NCBI RefSeq assembly: GCF_964355755.1
Contig: NC_092675.1
Span: forward strand, 20,908,912 to 20,972,911
Direction: 5' to 3'
Length of the DNA stretch: 64,000 bases
Source: Antedon mediterranea
Taxonomy: Eukaryota; Echinodermata; Crinoidea; Comatulida; Antedonidae
This document shows, one piece after another, positions 52,101 to 59,097 of the stretch; position 1 is the stretch's first letter, and each line of letters starts with the position of its first letter. Under the pieces are notes generated by a model. That model was not told where the DNA came from, ran no database searches, and was given only the letters and a program-made list of their open reading frames with translations. A program made the position numbers and the translations under genes.

Positions 52101-55100
52101 ATCTTAAATATATTATTGAGCAAATTGTACACAAAGGTGGTTGTTTTTTTTAAAACTTCCATTAATTGTAATAAAACTGGCGATTTTCTTGTAGGGTTGG
52201 GATTAGCAAATTTTTCTCGGTAATTTTGAGAGATAACATTAACTAAACCAAAAAAAAGAATGAAGTTGCAATTTATAGCATAGGTATTTTTAAATTCAGT
52301 ATATGTCATAAAGCGTTGGTTGTTAAGCCTTACATCTGAAATATAATTTACACCTTTTAAGCTCCATGATCTATAAAATATAGTTTTCTTATTAATTTTA
52401 ATGTTTTGATTGTACCACAATACCTCATCAGATACATCATCACCATAATCATTTCTTAGTTTAAACCAGGCTATTAAAACATCTTGTAAAAAGGAGTTAC
52501 CAAGCTTTTCATAATTAATTCCTATCCCCTGTTTTGGTTTACAAAGCCAGATCCATTCCCCACCGATGCTCAAAATTTGTTTCCTAAATAATTGTTTCCA
52601 TTTTCCGTTCGTGGTTGTGTCTAAAAATCTTTTAACCCAAGTTATTTTTAGGGCTTCATTAAATTTATAAATATTTGTCATTTTTAAACCTCCATTATCC
52701 TTATCGTTATACATAGTCTCTTTTATTTTTCAGCCTACCAATATTTAGAAAGCTGGATTTTGCCTTATTTAATTTCAACCCGGAAATTTTCTATAACTTT
52801 AATTGCATTAGCTATGGATGTTTCAGTTCCATCCAAAATTAGAGTAGTATCATCCGCAAATTGGGTGATTTTTATTTGACTGTCAGGATTAACACAAATT
52901 CCCTTAATACTGTTGTTTTCCCGTATTGCAATGCTCATTATTTCAGCACACAAAATAAAAATATAACAACTAAGTGGGCACCCTTGACGCACGCCCCTTG
53001 TTATTTTAAAATAGTTGGATAGATGTTTTTAATTTAAACAGTTATTTTGTATAGGAAACAGGTAAAATTCTACTTACTAAGTAACAATGCTTTAGTTCTG
53101 GAAGAAATTGGAAATTTGTTCAGATCTCCAAGACGCATTTCTTCTAGCATCTCCTATAAAAGAAATTAACCAGTTATTAACTCAAATCATTAGTTAATAA
53201 AATTGCAATAAAAAATCATTTATATTCAATTCATTTTATATTAATTATTAATAGGATAAATAGGATCAATAAGGTAAAGTAATGATTAGAATTGAACCCT
53301 GGCCAGCACCAGTTGTGGCCCCGGACTCGGGTGCCTACTATCCTAGTAAAAAATCTCAGTATGTCTTAGATGTGTTTTAAGCACATGATACAAAATAATA
53401 TAATATTAATTTAAGTACATTATGGAGTATTAAGAATGAGATACAAAATAATAGTACGAGTAAGAGTAGTTATTCTGTTATTATGTACTTTTTTAAACAT
53501 TTTATGAAAATCTAAATGTTTAAAATAAAAAAAACATACCGGATCAATATCACCATTGGTCTCCTCATCAACAATTTCTTTTTCTTTTTTCACTTTCTTC
53601 TTTTTCTTCTTCTTCTCTACTTTGGTTTCTTCTCCTTGTGAGTCACTTTCACTGTTTTCGTGTTTCCTCTTTTTAGCTTTCTTTTCTTTCTTCACCTTCT
53701 TTTCTTTTTTTACCTCGGTCTCGCCATTTTCTTCAACAACTTCTTCTACTACATCGCTTGTCTGAATTTAGGTGTGAAATTCATTAATTTATATAATTTT
53801 AAGTGTTCTGGATTGTCTGTGTTTAAATCTTAAGTTACTGAGGGCTACAGACAGACACAAAAATTATTACACAACATTATTCTAGACGACAATAACATGT
53901 CTCGTCAAACAGTAGTAGTAGTAGTCAAATGTCATGTAGACAATCGCACAAATTTACGTTTGCACTGTTCCGCATTCAATGCGCGACATTTAATAACACA
54001 TATTGCGGCTTATCACGCAGACAGTAAGTTACGAATAGTTTAAGCCTGAAAATACAGTACAACCTGATCACATGGTCTTCTGCATTGGCCATTTACAACT
54101 GCGTCATTCATAAACCGAGAATGAAGTATGCACAATCATCACAGTGAATATCATTCACTTGTTATTAACTAGTCCCATTTGTATTGTTTTTGGATGATTT
54201 TTTCCAAACAACATATCACTATATATTTTATTTTGATGTTTTATATTTTTTCCAAATTATCATTGCATACAAAAATACAAATATAAAATACAAAGTACTC
54301 ATAATTGATGAGCAGGAGGCACACCTCTATCTACAACATACTCTGTTTTTGTAATTTGTCTGTTTTAAAATGTATTTTATGTATGAACCGAATAAATTCA
54401 ATCAATCAATCAATCAATCTTTGAACAAATAACAATCAAGCAAAAAATAAGTTTGTTATATAGTTATGTTTTATTTAGCGCTATCCAAACTTTTTTAATT
54501 CTTCACTTCAATCAATTACTGTAGTATACACACATTTCACAAAAGGCATAAGTAAAAAAGCACCATATAAAATATTTTAAAGTATAAAAAACACATCAAA
54601 AACTCAGAAAAGAGAACCCAGTTGTGCAACAATGACATTACCAATAGTACTTGATTAGACTTGTAATGAATCCTTTTGTGTGTTTGGTTTTGGTCACTGT
54701 AGTCTAGGGAGGAAAAACTAGGTACTTCTACCTAAAGGTTTTATTGTGCCTCCCTACTGTAGGTTTAGGCAAAAGATGGTAAAGCCTATGTGTAGGCAAT
54801 TTTTGGAAATAATCCCTGCACAACTGGGTGCGCCTATCTGTAGCAAGAAGCGGGATACAGTATAATATTATTCTTGCAAATTCATAGCTAGCACCATGCA
54901 AAATAATCCCTAAAGCTCTACACTGGATTTGTCCAAATTGTTTACGCTGCATTTTCATTAAAGTTCCCAATTCTAAAACGAATATAGGACAAATATTAAA
55001 GATGTATTGTCAAAATATTCTAAATTTAAATTAAAGTCGAAAATTCAAGTAAAAAACAACAAGTTTACGTAATTAACAGGTAAACTAATTTGATTAAATT

Positions 55101-58100
55101 TCGTCTGAAAAATCGTCGCTAGCGAAAGTAAACAAAGATTTCAAACCACGAGTATGCATTATGTATGATGCTAATTAGGATTGTTTACAACTCGTCACAG
55201 TTGAGAAAGTGTTTTCACACACATCGTGAGAAGTTTTATGATTATGCATACAGAGTAGCCAAACAAGCGTGTTGCATTATGAGATATGTTTTGATCAAAA
55301 ACTTTGACTGGAAGTCAAAGTTATTTTTTGAACAAAAAAATGTCTGTATTTCAGTTAAATGATTTTTTTTCCGACTAATTTTTGGTGACAGTTACTAACT
55401 ATTATGATACTACTATTTTTTTTTAATTAGTCAAAGTAACAATACATCTTTAAAACAGCTCTAAAAGAACATATCAACCAAAAATACAAACATTGCCAGC
55501 TGCTACAAGTCTTCTTGAAACATTACAGAATTAATCCAATGGATTCACAATTTGCTTGATAAAAGCATAATTTAGGCATACAGAAATTTGGTCCAAACGT
55601 TCTATTGGTGAATACTATACTGTGCATACTCTCCAAAGATGGATAAAATAAAATCAAGAATTGCTACCTTTTTAGCCAGTACATAATAGCCCATTCATTA
55701 CCACCTGGAAGAAGGTGGCAAATGACAAACTCATTTTCTTAAGTTATTATCTTTTTTTTATTTTTCGTTTTTTTTTCCTCTCTGACTCGCTTTCTTTCTG
55801 CTTTTGCTGCCTCAACTTCTTTTTTTTTCTCTTCCTTTTCTTTCAACATTTTAATGTAAGCTTTTCCAGAAATTACATGAGGAAGAACTCTTTTATTTTC
55901 AGAAGCCATGGCCCTCTTCGGGTAAACAAGATGTTCATCAAACGCCGGAGACACGTATGAATTTGAGTGCTTACCCATAGAAGAAGGTGGAGGGGTCACG
56001 ATGGTAGTTGATGACTTAAGTTTAAACCATGTATAATACATGGGATCAGACATGTCACATCCCTCCATCTGTCGACTTTGAAAGTTGGAGACAATGACTT
56101 CCCCCATAGCTGACTCAAGAGCATGTAGTGCGGCGACGTTGGCAGCAAAGGAAGATGATGGTGGTGTTGATGATGTTGGTGTTGATGATGTTGATCCTGC
56201 TGATTGATTCAATGATGGTGGTGGTGATAATGTTTGTGACGATGGTGGTGGTAGTGGTAGTGATGATGGTGGTGGTAGTGATTGTGGTGACGATGATGGT
56301 GGTGTTTGCAGTGGCATTGATGTAGATGATACAGTGGTTGCTGTTGTCGGTTGTTCTGTTCTGTGAAAAACAGTAGAAGGTGCCAGCATGGCAGGATCAA
56401 TAGCATTGGCATTAAAAGGATACAACCCACTTTTCCGGAAACCAGAACGAGCATACTTCTTCTTGGCACTTTCTTCCCAAGCAACAGCAAAAACTGAAGA
56501 GAAAGACTGCTTGGTCACGTATTGCCCGTAATGATCAGTCATCCATTTGCGAACAGCTTTGTTCCAAGAGGTTTTTAAGGACTTGTAAACAGCCACATCC
56601 AAAGGTTGCATGAGGTGGCTGGAGTGTGAAGGAAGACAATATAAAATTATCTTCTCTTTAACACAAAACTCTGCCGTATCAATGTTTAGGTGAGCTGAAT
56701 GGCCATCCACAAACAACACAATTGGAAAATAAACATGTAATGATTTTACATAGGGCAAAAAATGATTGGATAAATATTCAAAAAATATTTCAGAATTAAT
56801 ATATCCAGTTTTAGACTTTGCAAAAGAGGAGTGATCTGGAGCACCCTCTAGTGCATTGTATCCAAATCTTAACCCAGGAAAAATGATCAAGGGTGGGATA
56901 TAAGACCCAGCTGCATTACAGGCACCAACTACGGTAATCTGTTGACTTGTTGTTAATGTTTGCTGGTAAACATTCCTTGCGCCTCTAGCTGTCAGCACTC
57001 TTTCATTTTTTACTCCTAGGGGGAAGCCTGTTTCGTCGACATTGAACAGCCGGGACGGATCTGATATGACATCTTCGATTCCTGCATCCTTCATAAACGC
57101 CTTGTATTCATGAAACCACTGCGATATTTTTTCTTTGGTCACTGTAGCCCTCTCTATTCCCAGGGACTCAGGACGTCTCACAGATAGATCTGGATGACGT
57201 TTCATAAAATTACGCAACCATTGACGTCCTGGCATGTTGCCAGCAAACGGTGTCTTTCTACCATCTGATTCTACTATTTTTTTAACAGTTAGCTTCAGTT
57301 CATGCTTAGTGCGGCCGTACCCAATCTGTGCCATGTGCTTGAGCCACTCCACAAGTCTCCCCTCTTCAGCTCTGTTAAGAAATGGGTTCGGACCTTGCGT
57401 CGACTCAATCGGTGTTATTCCATTAATTTTGTCACTTAATGTCGACTTTGGTATGGAATACATCCTACCTGCCGCCCCCATTGACAGTTCTCCACTTCTA
57501 ATTCGTTCTATTGCAATTCTCACAGTTTCTGGGGTGTATCCCACTTTCAAGTTTCGTTTTGGTAGTTGCATTCGCAGGCTGTGCAGTTGCATTTCAATCA
57601 TGACCTGTTGAATAATTCAACAGGTCATATATAATTCAATTATATATAATTCAAAAACAAATCGTTTACTAGCCTGGATCACTTGCTAGAGATCCGGCGT
57701 CAGTCGCATTGTGATTGGTCCTAACAAGTGACAATACATGTTCAACACATAACACTTGTATATGATTACTGTGTATGTACATGTGCTAGCTTTTTAATAA
57801 ACTGACGTCGGTTCTGTCCTCACAAATGCCTAGCTACGCCTACATACAGGCTACATCTAGGCCTACTACTACTACCACTGTACATTCAGATTACTCAAAT
57901 TCAATGAGGGTACAAATTCAACACAAAACAAACAAATTATACATCTTGTTTTAACATTAAAATAAGTGTTCTGGTGTTCTAATATAGTATATTTATAAAA
58001 CTTTACTTCTACTAATATCTTTCACTACTTGCTATACTATGGAACGAAACGACTTTATAAAAAGTTAACATGACTAAATGACCCATCATACCCCTCCATC

Positions 58101-58256
58101 ATTCAATCATCAAGAAGCTACTTATTAGGCCCGCCTAGCCTACGCCGGCATAAATGCCGCCTACACTAGGTATTAAATTGCCATTCAAAACATGACATGA
58201 TGATAATTACTTACTTTAGACTTTTTACTTTTCTTTTTCTTCGATATTTCAGCCAT
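39904..58256 (-). CDS. DDX21: nucleolar DEAD-box RNA helicase DDX21/DDX50 (gene span, 14 coding exons, 691 aa)
   Basis: The exons, 5' to 3', are 58215-58256, 53540-53761, 53078-53153, 50764-50847, 49976-50103, 49411-49675, 48416-48570, 47429-47635, 46247-46351, 43881-44000, 43138-43211, 42466-42625, 40758-40937 and 39904-40161. Phases agree and the total is 2076 nt with TAG. The order is a Lys/Glu-rich N-terminus (1-88) and a Q-motif region ([11 protein letters not shown]). Next come motif I ARTGTGKT, Ia APTRELA, II DEVD (the DDX21-type variant of DEAD), III SAT, V ARGLDI and [11 protein letters not shown]. They are followed by a GUCT-type domain (about 480-640) and an RGG/GYGR tail ending in SGWWKDA. 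In animals DDX21 works in nucleolar rRNA transcription and processing and binds rRNA and snoRNAs. It is a little shorter than the human protein because the repeated FRGQR tail is replaced by a compact RGG tail. The introns host the snoRNA-like family described below. Confidence 0.95.
40371..40483. mobile_element. truncated relative of the 33372-33500 MITE
   Basis: It shares CTCTGTCTACACTAT, GGACATGATGATGTCATA, ACTACCATA and TTGGGCACATCACA with the intact element, but the right TIR is missing. Confidence 0.7.
40758..40937 (-). CDS. DDX21: DDX21 coding exon 13 (GUCT domain)
   Basis: 60 codons, [20 protein letters not shown] onward to SKFNKTIK, matching the GUCT RNA-binding-like domain found in this helicase family. 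The donor is AAG/GTTAGT. Confidence 0.9.
41049..41413 (-). repeat. segmental duplicate of 43194-43562 inside DDX21 intron 12
   Basis: The copy includes, in host orientation, the intron 10 sequence with snoRNA-like copy 3, the polypyrimidine tract and 3' splice site, and the first 21 bases of exon 11 (GGAATAAAGTTTAAACGTAT plus T). It ends abruptly at ATTTTTTAAA. The two segments are almost identical apart from a few substitutions and small indels, so the event is fairly recent. It places a decoy acceptor in intron 12. Confidence 0.88.
41206..41347 (-). ncRNA. candidate intronic H/ACA snoRNA copy 1 (DDX21 intron 12)
   Basis: Read on the minus strand (sense with DDX21), hairpin 1 has basal stem CCTCCA/TGGAGG, upper stem GCAAC/GTTGT plus TAGC/GCTA, and a short apical loop. 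The hinge ACATTA fits the H box ANANNA. Hairpin 2 has basal stem AGTGGTG/CATCACT and upper stem GGTACCAAGCT/AGCTTGACACC, with 16 nt from the upper stem to the ACA box. The block ends with ACA plus three variable bases. No TIR, tail or target duplication is seen. The function as a pseudouridylation guide is inferred from architecture. Its flanks are shared with copy 3. Confidence 0.62.
42466..42625 (-). CDS. DDX21: DDX21 coding exon 12
   Basis: It encodes [20 protein letters not shown] through [20 protein letters not shown]. The ALAHISGAT block is diagnostic of DDX21/DDX50. Confidence 0.95.
42912..43054 (-). ncRNA. candidate intronic H/ACA snoRNA copy 2 (DDX21 intron 11)
   Basis: It has the same two-hairpin block as copy 1. 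Differences lie mainly in the hairpin 1 apical loop (CTTCCC for CATCTC) and one base in the hairpin 2 apical loop. Basal stems, the ACATTA hinge and the ACA end are intact. The flanks are unrelated to those of the other copies. Confidence 0.62.
43138..43211 (-). CDS. DDX21: DDX21 coding exon 11
   Basis: [20 protein letters not shown] then NDVTK, ending the helicase core. The first 21 bases and the acceptor are duplicated in intron 12 (see the segmental duplication). Confidence 0.92.
43194..43562 (-). repeat. source segment of the DDX21 intra-gene duplication
   Basis: This segment spans the 3' part of intron 10 and the start of exon 11. Because it contains the functional exon border in context, it is the likely source and 41049-41413 the derivative. 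Confidence 0.85.
43347..43489 (-). ncRNA. candidate intronic H/ACA snoRNA copy 3 (DDX21 intron 10)
   Basis: Same block. In hairpin 2 the upper stem has C to T on one side (GGTACT), turning a C-G pair into a U-G pair, so pairing is kept. One base changes in the unpaired 3' strand of pocket 1. It lies about 135 nt before the 3' splice site of intron 10 and shares about 365 bp of flank with copy 1. Confidence 0.62.
43881..44000 (-). CDS. DDX21: DDX21 coding exon 10 (motif VI)
   Basis: 40 codons, [20 protein letters not shown] onward, containing the arginine-finger motif VI. Phase 0. Confidence 0.95.
44117..45934 (+). mobile_element. tRNA-derived SINE, split by a nested insertion
   Basis: The head has a perfect box A (TGGCCGAGCGG at 44126-44136) and a box B-like GGTTCGAGG at 44180. 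It resembles a Leu/Ser-type tRNA without a functional fold. The body continues to 44360, resumes at 45819 and ends in an (AAAT)n tail at about 45910-45934. A related copy lies inverted at 49138-49344, which confirms the body and the join across the insertion. Confidence 0.8.
44361..45818. mobile_element. 1.46-kb insertion nested in the SINE
   Basis: The SINE is interrupted exactly between two copies of TAGCAC (44355-44360 and 45819-45824), a likely 6-bp target-site duplication. Subterminal repeats of GCCAAAATGGCTAAAGT occur near both ends (44436 and 45730). I find no clear TIR and no open frame, so the class is unassigned. A non-autonomous DNA transposon is most likely. Confidence 0.6.
46010..46152 (-). 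ncRNA. candidate intronic H/ACA snoRNA copy 4 (DDX21 intron 9)
   Basis: Same block. The hinge is ACAGTA instead of ACATTA, which still satisfies ANANNA. The hairpin 1 loop differs by one base. The intron between it and exon 10 is now interrupted by a SINE with a nested insertion. Confidence 0.62.
46247..46351 (-). CDS. DDX21: DDX21 coding exon 9 (motif V)
   Basis: 35 codons, [20 protein letters not shown] then [15 protein letters not shown], with motif V ARGLDI. Confidence 0.94.
46396..46912. mobile_element. CAGTARAAC-ended element containing a tRNA-like sequence
   Basis: The left end is CAGTAGAACCAATCC and the right end, inverted, is CAGTAAAACTATTATGGGG. The interior holds the tRNA-like segment at 46593-46664. 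It is degenerate, in DDX21 intron 8. Confidence 0.4.
46593..46664 (-). repeat. tRNA-derived SINE head (pseudo-tRNA)
   Basis: The minus strand shows a box B GGGTTCGAATCCC and a box A-like GTGTAGTCGAG. The T arm (ATGGG/CCCAT) can pair, but the acceptor stem cannot, so this is a SINE-type relic and not a working tRNA. Confidence 0.6.
47429..47635 (-). CDS. DDX21: DDX21 coding exon 8 (motif IV region)
   Basis: It encodes [20 protein letters not shown] and ALHGDI-like [17 protein letters not shown]. Phase 0 on both sides. Confidence 0.95.
47871..47902 (+). other. degenerate hammerhead-ribozyme-like core
   Basis: CTGATGA is followed by a 4-bp stem GGGC/GTCC with a seven-base loop, then AAAAGC where a hammerhead has GAAA. 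Such cores occur in Penelope-like and related retroelements. One core base is altered, so activity is doubtful. Confidence 0.3.
47939..48150. repeat. tandem duplication, ~114-bp unit
   Basis: Two copies of a unit contain TCCATTGAGATCCAGCCACT and TTCAGTAATTTGCCTTTGGA, each followed by a TA microsatellite. Confidence 0.9.
48416..48570 (-). CDS. DDX21: DDX21 coding exon 7 (motif III)
   Basis: It encodes [15 protein letters not shown] (SAT motif) and [17 protein letters not shown], the linker into the second RecA domain. The donor is CAG/GTATGC. Confidence 0.93.
48720..48895. repeat. tandem duplication, 83-bp unit
   Basis: Two nearly identical copies (48720-48802 and 48803-48885) contain TCATGTCCAGATACATTCTT. 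They differ at two positions and lie in DDX21 intron 6-7 sequence. Confidence 0.9.
49138..49344 (-). mobile_element. second, 5'-truncated copy of the 44117 SINE
   Basis: On the minus strand it carries AAGGACTATAAACTGTAGGT, AGAACCTAGTACATCTTTC and ACTGGGCCCTCTGGGAGACC, matching the plus-strand SINE body without the nested insertion. The tRNA head is missing. Confidence 0.8.
49411..49675 (-). CDS. DDX21: DDX21 coding exon 6 (motifs Ib and II)
   Basis: It encodes [22 protein letters not shown] and [14 protein letters not shown] (motif II DEVD). The donor is CTTG/GTTAGT, phase 1. Confidence 0.95.
49976..50103 (-). CDS. DDX21: DDX21 coding exon 5 (motifs I and Ia)
   Basis: It encodes [13 protein letters not shown] (Walker A) and [13 protein letters not shown] (motif Ia), ending CAG/GTAAG in phase 0. 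Confidence 0.95.
50442..50584 (-). ncRNA. candidate intronic H/ACA snoRNA copy 5 (DDX21 intron 4)
   Basis: Same block. In the hairpin 2 basal stem, G to A converts the one G-U wobble into an A-U pair (AGTGATG/CATCACT), making the stem fully Watson-Crick. A hairpin 1 loop base also differs. The hinge ACATTA and ACA end are intact. Confidence 0.62.
50764..50847 (-). CDS. DDX21: DDX21 coding exon 4 (Q motif)
   Basis: [20 protein letters not shown] through VIAQAR. It contains the Q motif that senses adenine. The donor GCTC/GTAAGT splits an Arg codon of motif I. Confidence 0.92.
50965..51640 (-). repeat. duplicated LINE tail segments
   Basis: Two related blocks (about 50965-51245 and 51258-51640) share AGACG[T/C][T/G]TGAGGACGTCACA, CATAATCATTTCTTA and TATTCTCCACAGTTT. 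Both also resemble bases 52436-52553 inside the LINE frame. They look like partial tandem copies of an L1-like tail. Confidence 0.65.
51640..53022 (-). pseudogene. L1-like LINE fragment (reverse transcriptase and C-terminal domain)
   Basis: The minus strand encodes GVRQGCPLS and [12 protein letters not shown] (RT motifs), then after a break [29 protein letters not shown] and the zinc-knuckle [18 protein letters not shown]. The 5' end is truncated near 53022. A one-base loss near 52773 shifts the frame after IENF. A deletion near 52725 removes the RT thumb and linker. It lies in DDX21 intron 3 in host orientation. Confidence 0.88.
53078..53153 (-). CDS. DDX21: DDX21 coding exon 3
   Basis: [20 protein letters not shown] and following residues; the FPIS is the conserved entry to the helicase core. 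The donor is CTTA/GTAAGT, phase 1. Confidence 0.9.
53540..53761 (-). CDS. DDX21: DDX21 coding exon 2 (residues 15-88)
   Basis: Acceptor TTCAG/ACAAGC and donor CCG/GTATGT, phase 0. It encodes alternating basic and acidic runs ([27 protein letters not shown]), typical of the disordered nucleolar-targeting N-terminus. Confidence 0.9.
54397..54418. repeat. (TCAA)n microsatellite at a LINE-like tail
   Basis: Six ATCA units follow ATGTATGAACCGAATAAATT, resembling the 3' end of a CR1/L2-type LINE. Confidence 0.7.
54728..54970 (-). pseudogene. LINE reverse-transcriptase C-terminal fragment
   Basis: The reading [15 protein letters not shown], then [18 protein letters not shown] and [10 protein letters not shown] follows the pattern IQ.RAL.II...LPTL..RR..LC..F...HP..HLLP found at the end of many non-LTR polymerases. 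It is an isolated fragment without a catalytic core. Confidence 0.6.
54996..55453. mobile_element. 458-bp element with 15-bp TIRs (TTAAAGATGTATTGT)
   Basis: TTAAAGATGTATTGT at 54996-55010 is matched perfectly in inverse at 55439-55453. There is no long open frame. Target-site duplication is uncertain. Confidence 0.55.
55739..57601 (-). CDS. pogo/Tigger-type transposase, intact 620-aa ORF
   Basis: Residues about 18-62 form a psq-type helix-turn-helix ([20 protein letters not shown]). About 75-145 resemble a CENP-B/Tc5 DNA-binding domain ([13 protein letters not shown]). About 185-380 are a DDE_1 domain with D189 (FNVDETGF), D299 (LFVDGHSAH) and D335 ([10 protein letters not shown]), giving the DDD triad of the pogo group. 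A Ser/Pro-rich hinge (about 415-490) and a Lys/Glu-rich coiled tail ending KNKKKIIT follow. The 620-codon frame has no stop or shift. It lies in the sense direction inside DDX21 intron 1. I could not find convincing TIRs, so it may be an active element with unseen ends, a recent dead copy or a domesticated gene. Confidence 0.9.
   Translation of the reverse strand: MIEMQLHSLRMQLPKRNLKVGYTPETVRIAIERIRSGELSMGAAGRMYSIPKSTLSDKINGITPIESTQGPNPFLNRAEEGRLVEWLKHMAQIGYGRTKHELKLTVKKIVESDGRKTPFAGNMPGRQWLRNFMKRHPDLSVRRPESLGIERATVTKEKISQWFHEYKAFMKDAGIEDVISDPSRLFNVDETGFPLGVKNERVLTARGARNVYQQTLTTSQQITVVGACNAAGSYIPPLIIFPGLRFGYNALEGAPDHSSFAKSKTGYINSEIFFEYLSNHFLPYVKSLHVYFPIVLFVDGHSAHLNIDTAEFCVKEKIILYCLPSHSSHLMQPLDVAVYKSLKTSWNKAVRKWMTDHYGQYVTKQSFSSVFAVAWEESAKKKYARSGFRKSGLYPFNANAIDPAMLAPSTVFHRTEQPTTATTVSSTSMPLQTPPSSSPQSLPPPSSLPLPPPSSQTLSPPPSLNQSAGSTSSTPTSSTPPSSSFAANVAALHALESAMGEVIVSNFQSRQMEGCDMSDPMYYTWFKLKSSTTIVTPPPSSMGKHSNSYVSPAFDEHLVYPKRAMASENKRVLPHVISGKAYIKMLKEKEEKKKEVEAAKAERKRVREEKKTKNKKKIIT
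57600..57630. repeat. perfect hairpin before the transposase start
   Basis: ATGACCTGTTGAAT and ATTCAACAGGTCAT form a perfect palindrome that begins at the transposase start codon. Similar AT-rich palindromes follow to 57650. Confidence 0.7.
58215..58256 (-). CDS. DDX21: DDX21 coding exon 1 (residues 1-14)
   Basis: ATG at 58256-58254 is followed by [14 protein letters not shown] and the donor AAA/GTAAGT. It is short and basic, like the N-terminus of the family. No 3' splice site is evident just upstream, so transcription may start nearby. Confidence 0.85.
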
Positions 58257-58499
58257 TATAATATGTATTTTGTGTATATTTCGCCCTCAAAACAAATGTA
58301 CACAGGCACACTGCACTCTCAACAACACGTGGGAATTAAAAGGGCCGTGTGGCAATGTAATAATGACTGACGTCATAGATTGCAGCACCACCAACGGTGA
58401 AGCTGAGCCGTGTTATCCAGTGATATGTAATAGCCGAAGGCTGCATGGCAATATTTTAATGTTATCGCAGTTCAAAAGTGATTCTCCGTGGAAAGGAAA

Positions 58500-58535
58500 A
58501 CCAACAAGATGGCGGCTGCCATCGACCAATCAGAT
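58500..58535 (-). promoter_or_regulatory. candidate DDX21 promoter elements
   Basis: A YY1-type AAGATGGCGGC (58506-58516) and a CCAAT box (58526-58530) lie about 250 to 275 bases upstream of the DDX21 ATG. Both are common in TATA-less housekeeping promoters. The assignment is by position only. Confidence 0.4.
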
Positions 58536-58612
58536 ATGCCCTAGGCAATACGCAATACTACGCCTGTGTTGAGCCTATCTGCGTGAGAACGATACGTAAC
58601 GCAGCGCGTTAA

Positions 58613-58814
58613 GCCTGTTTTCCTGTCGACGTTATTCGACGATATCGTCGTTGATCGTTAAAAGTTCAACGACAATCGCTTGAAAACGATCAAGTTGAAA
58701 TGATAACGATAGCGAGTACATTTTCCTTTAAATCGTTAACATTTGAATGTTTACGTAGAAGATTGCCGATTATTGTTAACGATAGCATGAATAACGTCGA
58801 CAGGAAAACAGGCT
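58613..58814. mobile_element. 202-bp TIR element flanked by TTAA
   Basis: GCCTGTTTTCCTGTCGACGT at the left is matched in inverse by ACGTCGACAGGAAAACAGGC at the right, and TTAA flanks both sides (58609-58612 and 58815-58818). A TTAA target is the hallmark of piggyBac-type transposition. There is no coding capacity. Confidence 0.8.
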
Positions 58815-58942
58815 TTAAGCGTATAAACGCGAACGCATTCTATTTGATCCTCGTCCGTATACACAAAAAATGCTAGCTTACCAAGAAATTATGTATTCTA
58901 TTGCGATTAACAATAATTATATTACATTTTATAAAAACTTAC

Positions 58943-59022
58943 CTCCAATATGTGTCGTATTTATGTGGTCTTAATGTATTATAATACTGTTTTTGAACAC
59001 ATTTACGGAATACGGCCGCCAT
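58943..59022 (-). CDS. orphan candidate first exon (26 codons plus a strong donor)
   Basis: ATG sits in an AAGATGGCGGCC context, opens MAAVFRKCVQKQYYNTLRPH and KYDTYW, and ends AG/GTAAGT. The sequence is basic, without acidic residues at the start, like a mitochondrial presequence. ETS-type TTCCTG and YY1 motifs lie just upstream. No matching second exon was found before DDX21 begins 690 bases downstream on the same strand. It may be an alternative 5' exon of DDX21, the start of another gene, or a chance frame. Confidence 0.3.
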
Positions 59023-59097
59023 CTTGTTAGTTCCCTTCCTGTTGGAATCACTTTTCACCAGCAGAGCCATATAGAGATATTATATCCCAGTGGGCAA

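Larger units (their letters stand above)
53762..58214 (-). other. DDX21 intron 1
   Basis: 4.45 kb, the largest intron, filled with mobile DNA: a LINE tail repeat (54397-54418), a LINE C-terminal fragment (54728-54970), a TIR element (54996-55453) and the pogo-type transposase (55739-57601). I see no further host exon in it. Confidence 0.7.

Noticed and set aside
56128-56490. Open frames rich in Met/Val or His
   Set aside because: They are other-frame readings of the GGT/GAT-rich hinge of the transposase.
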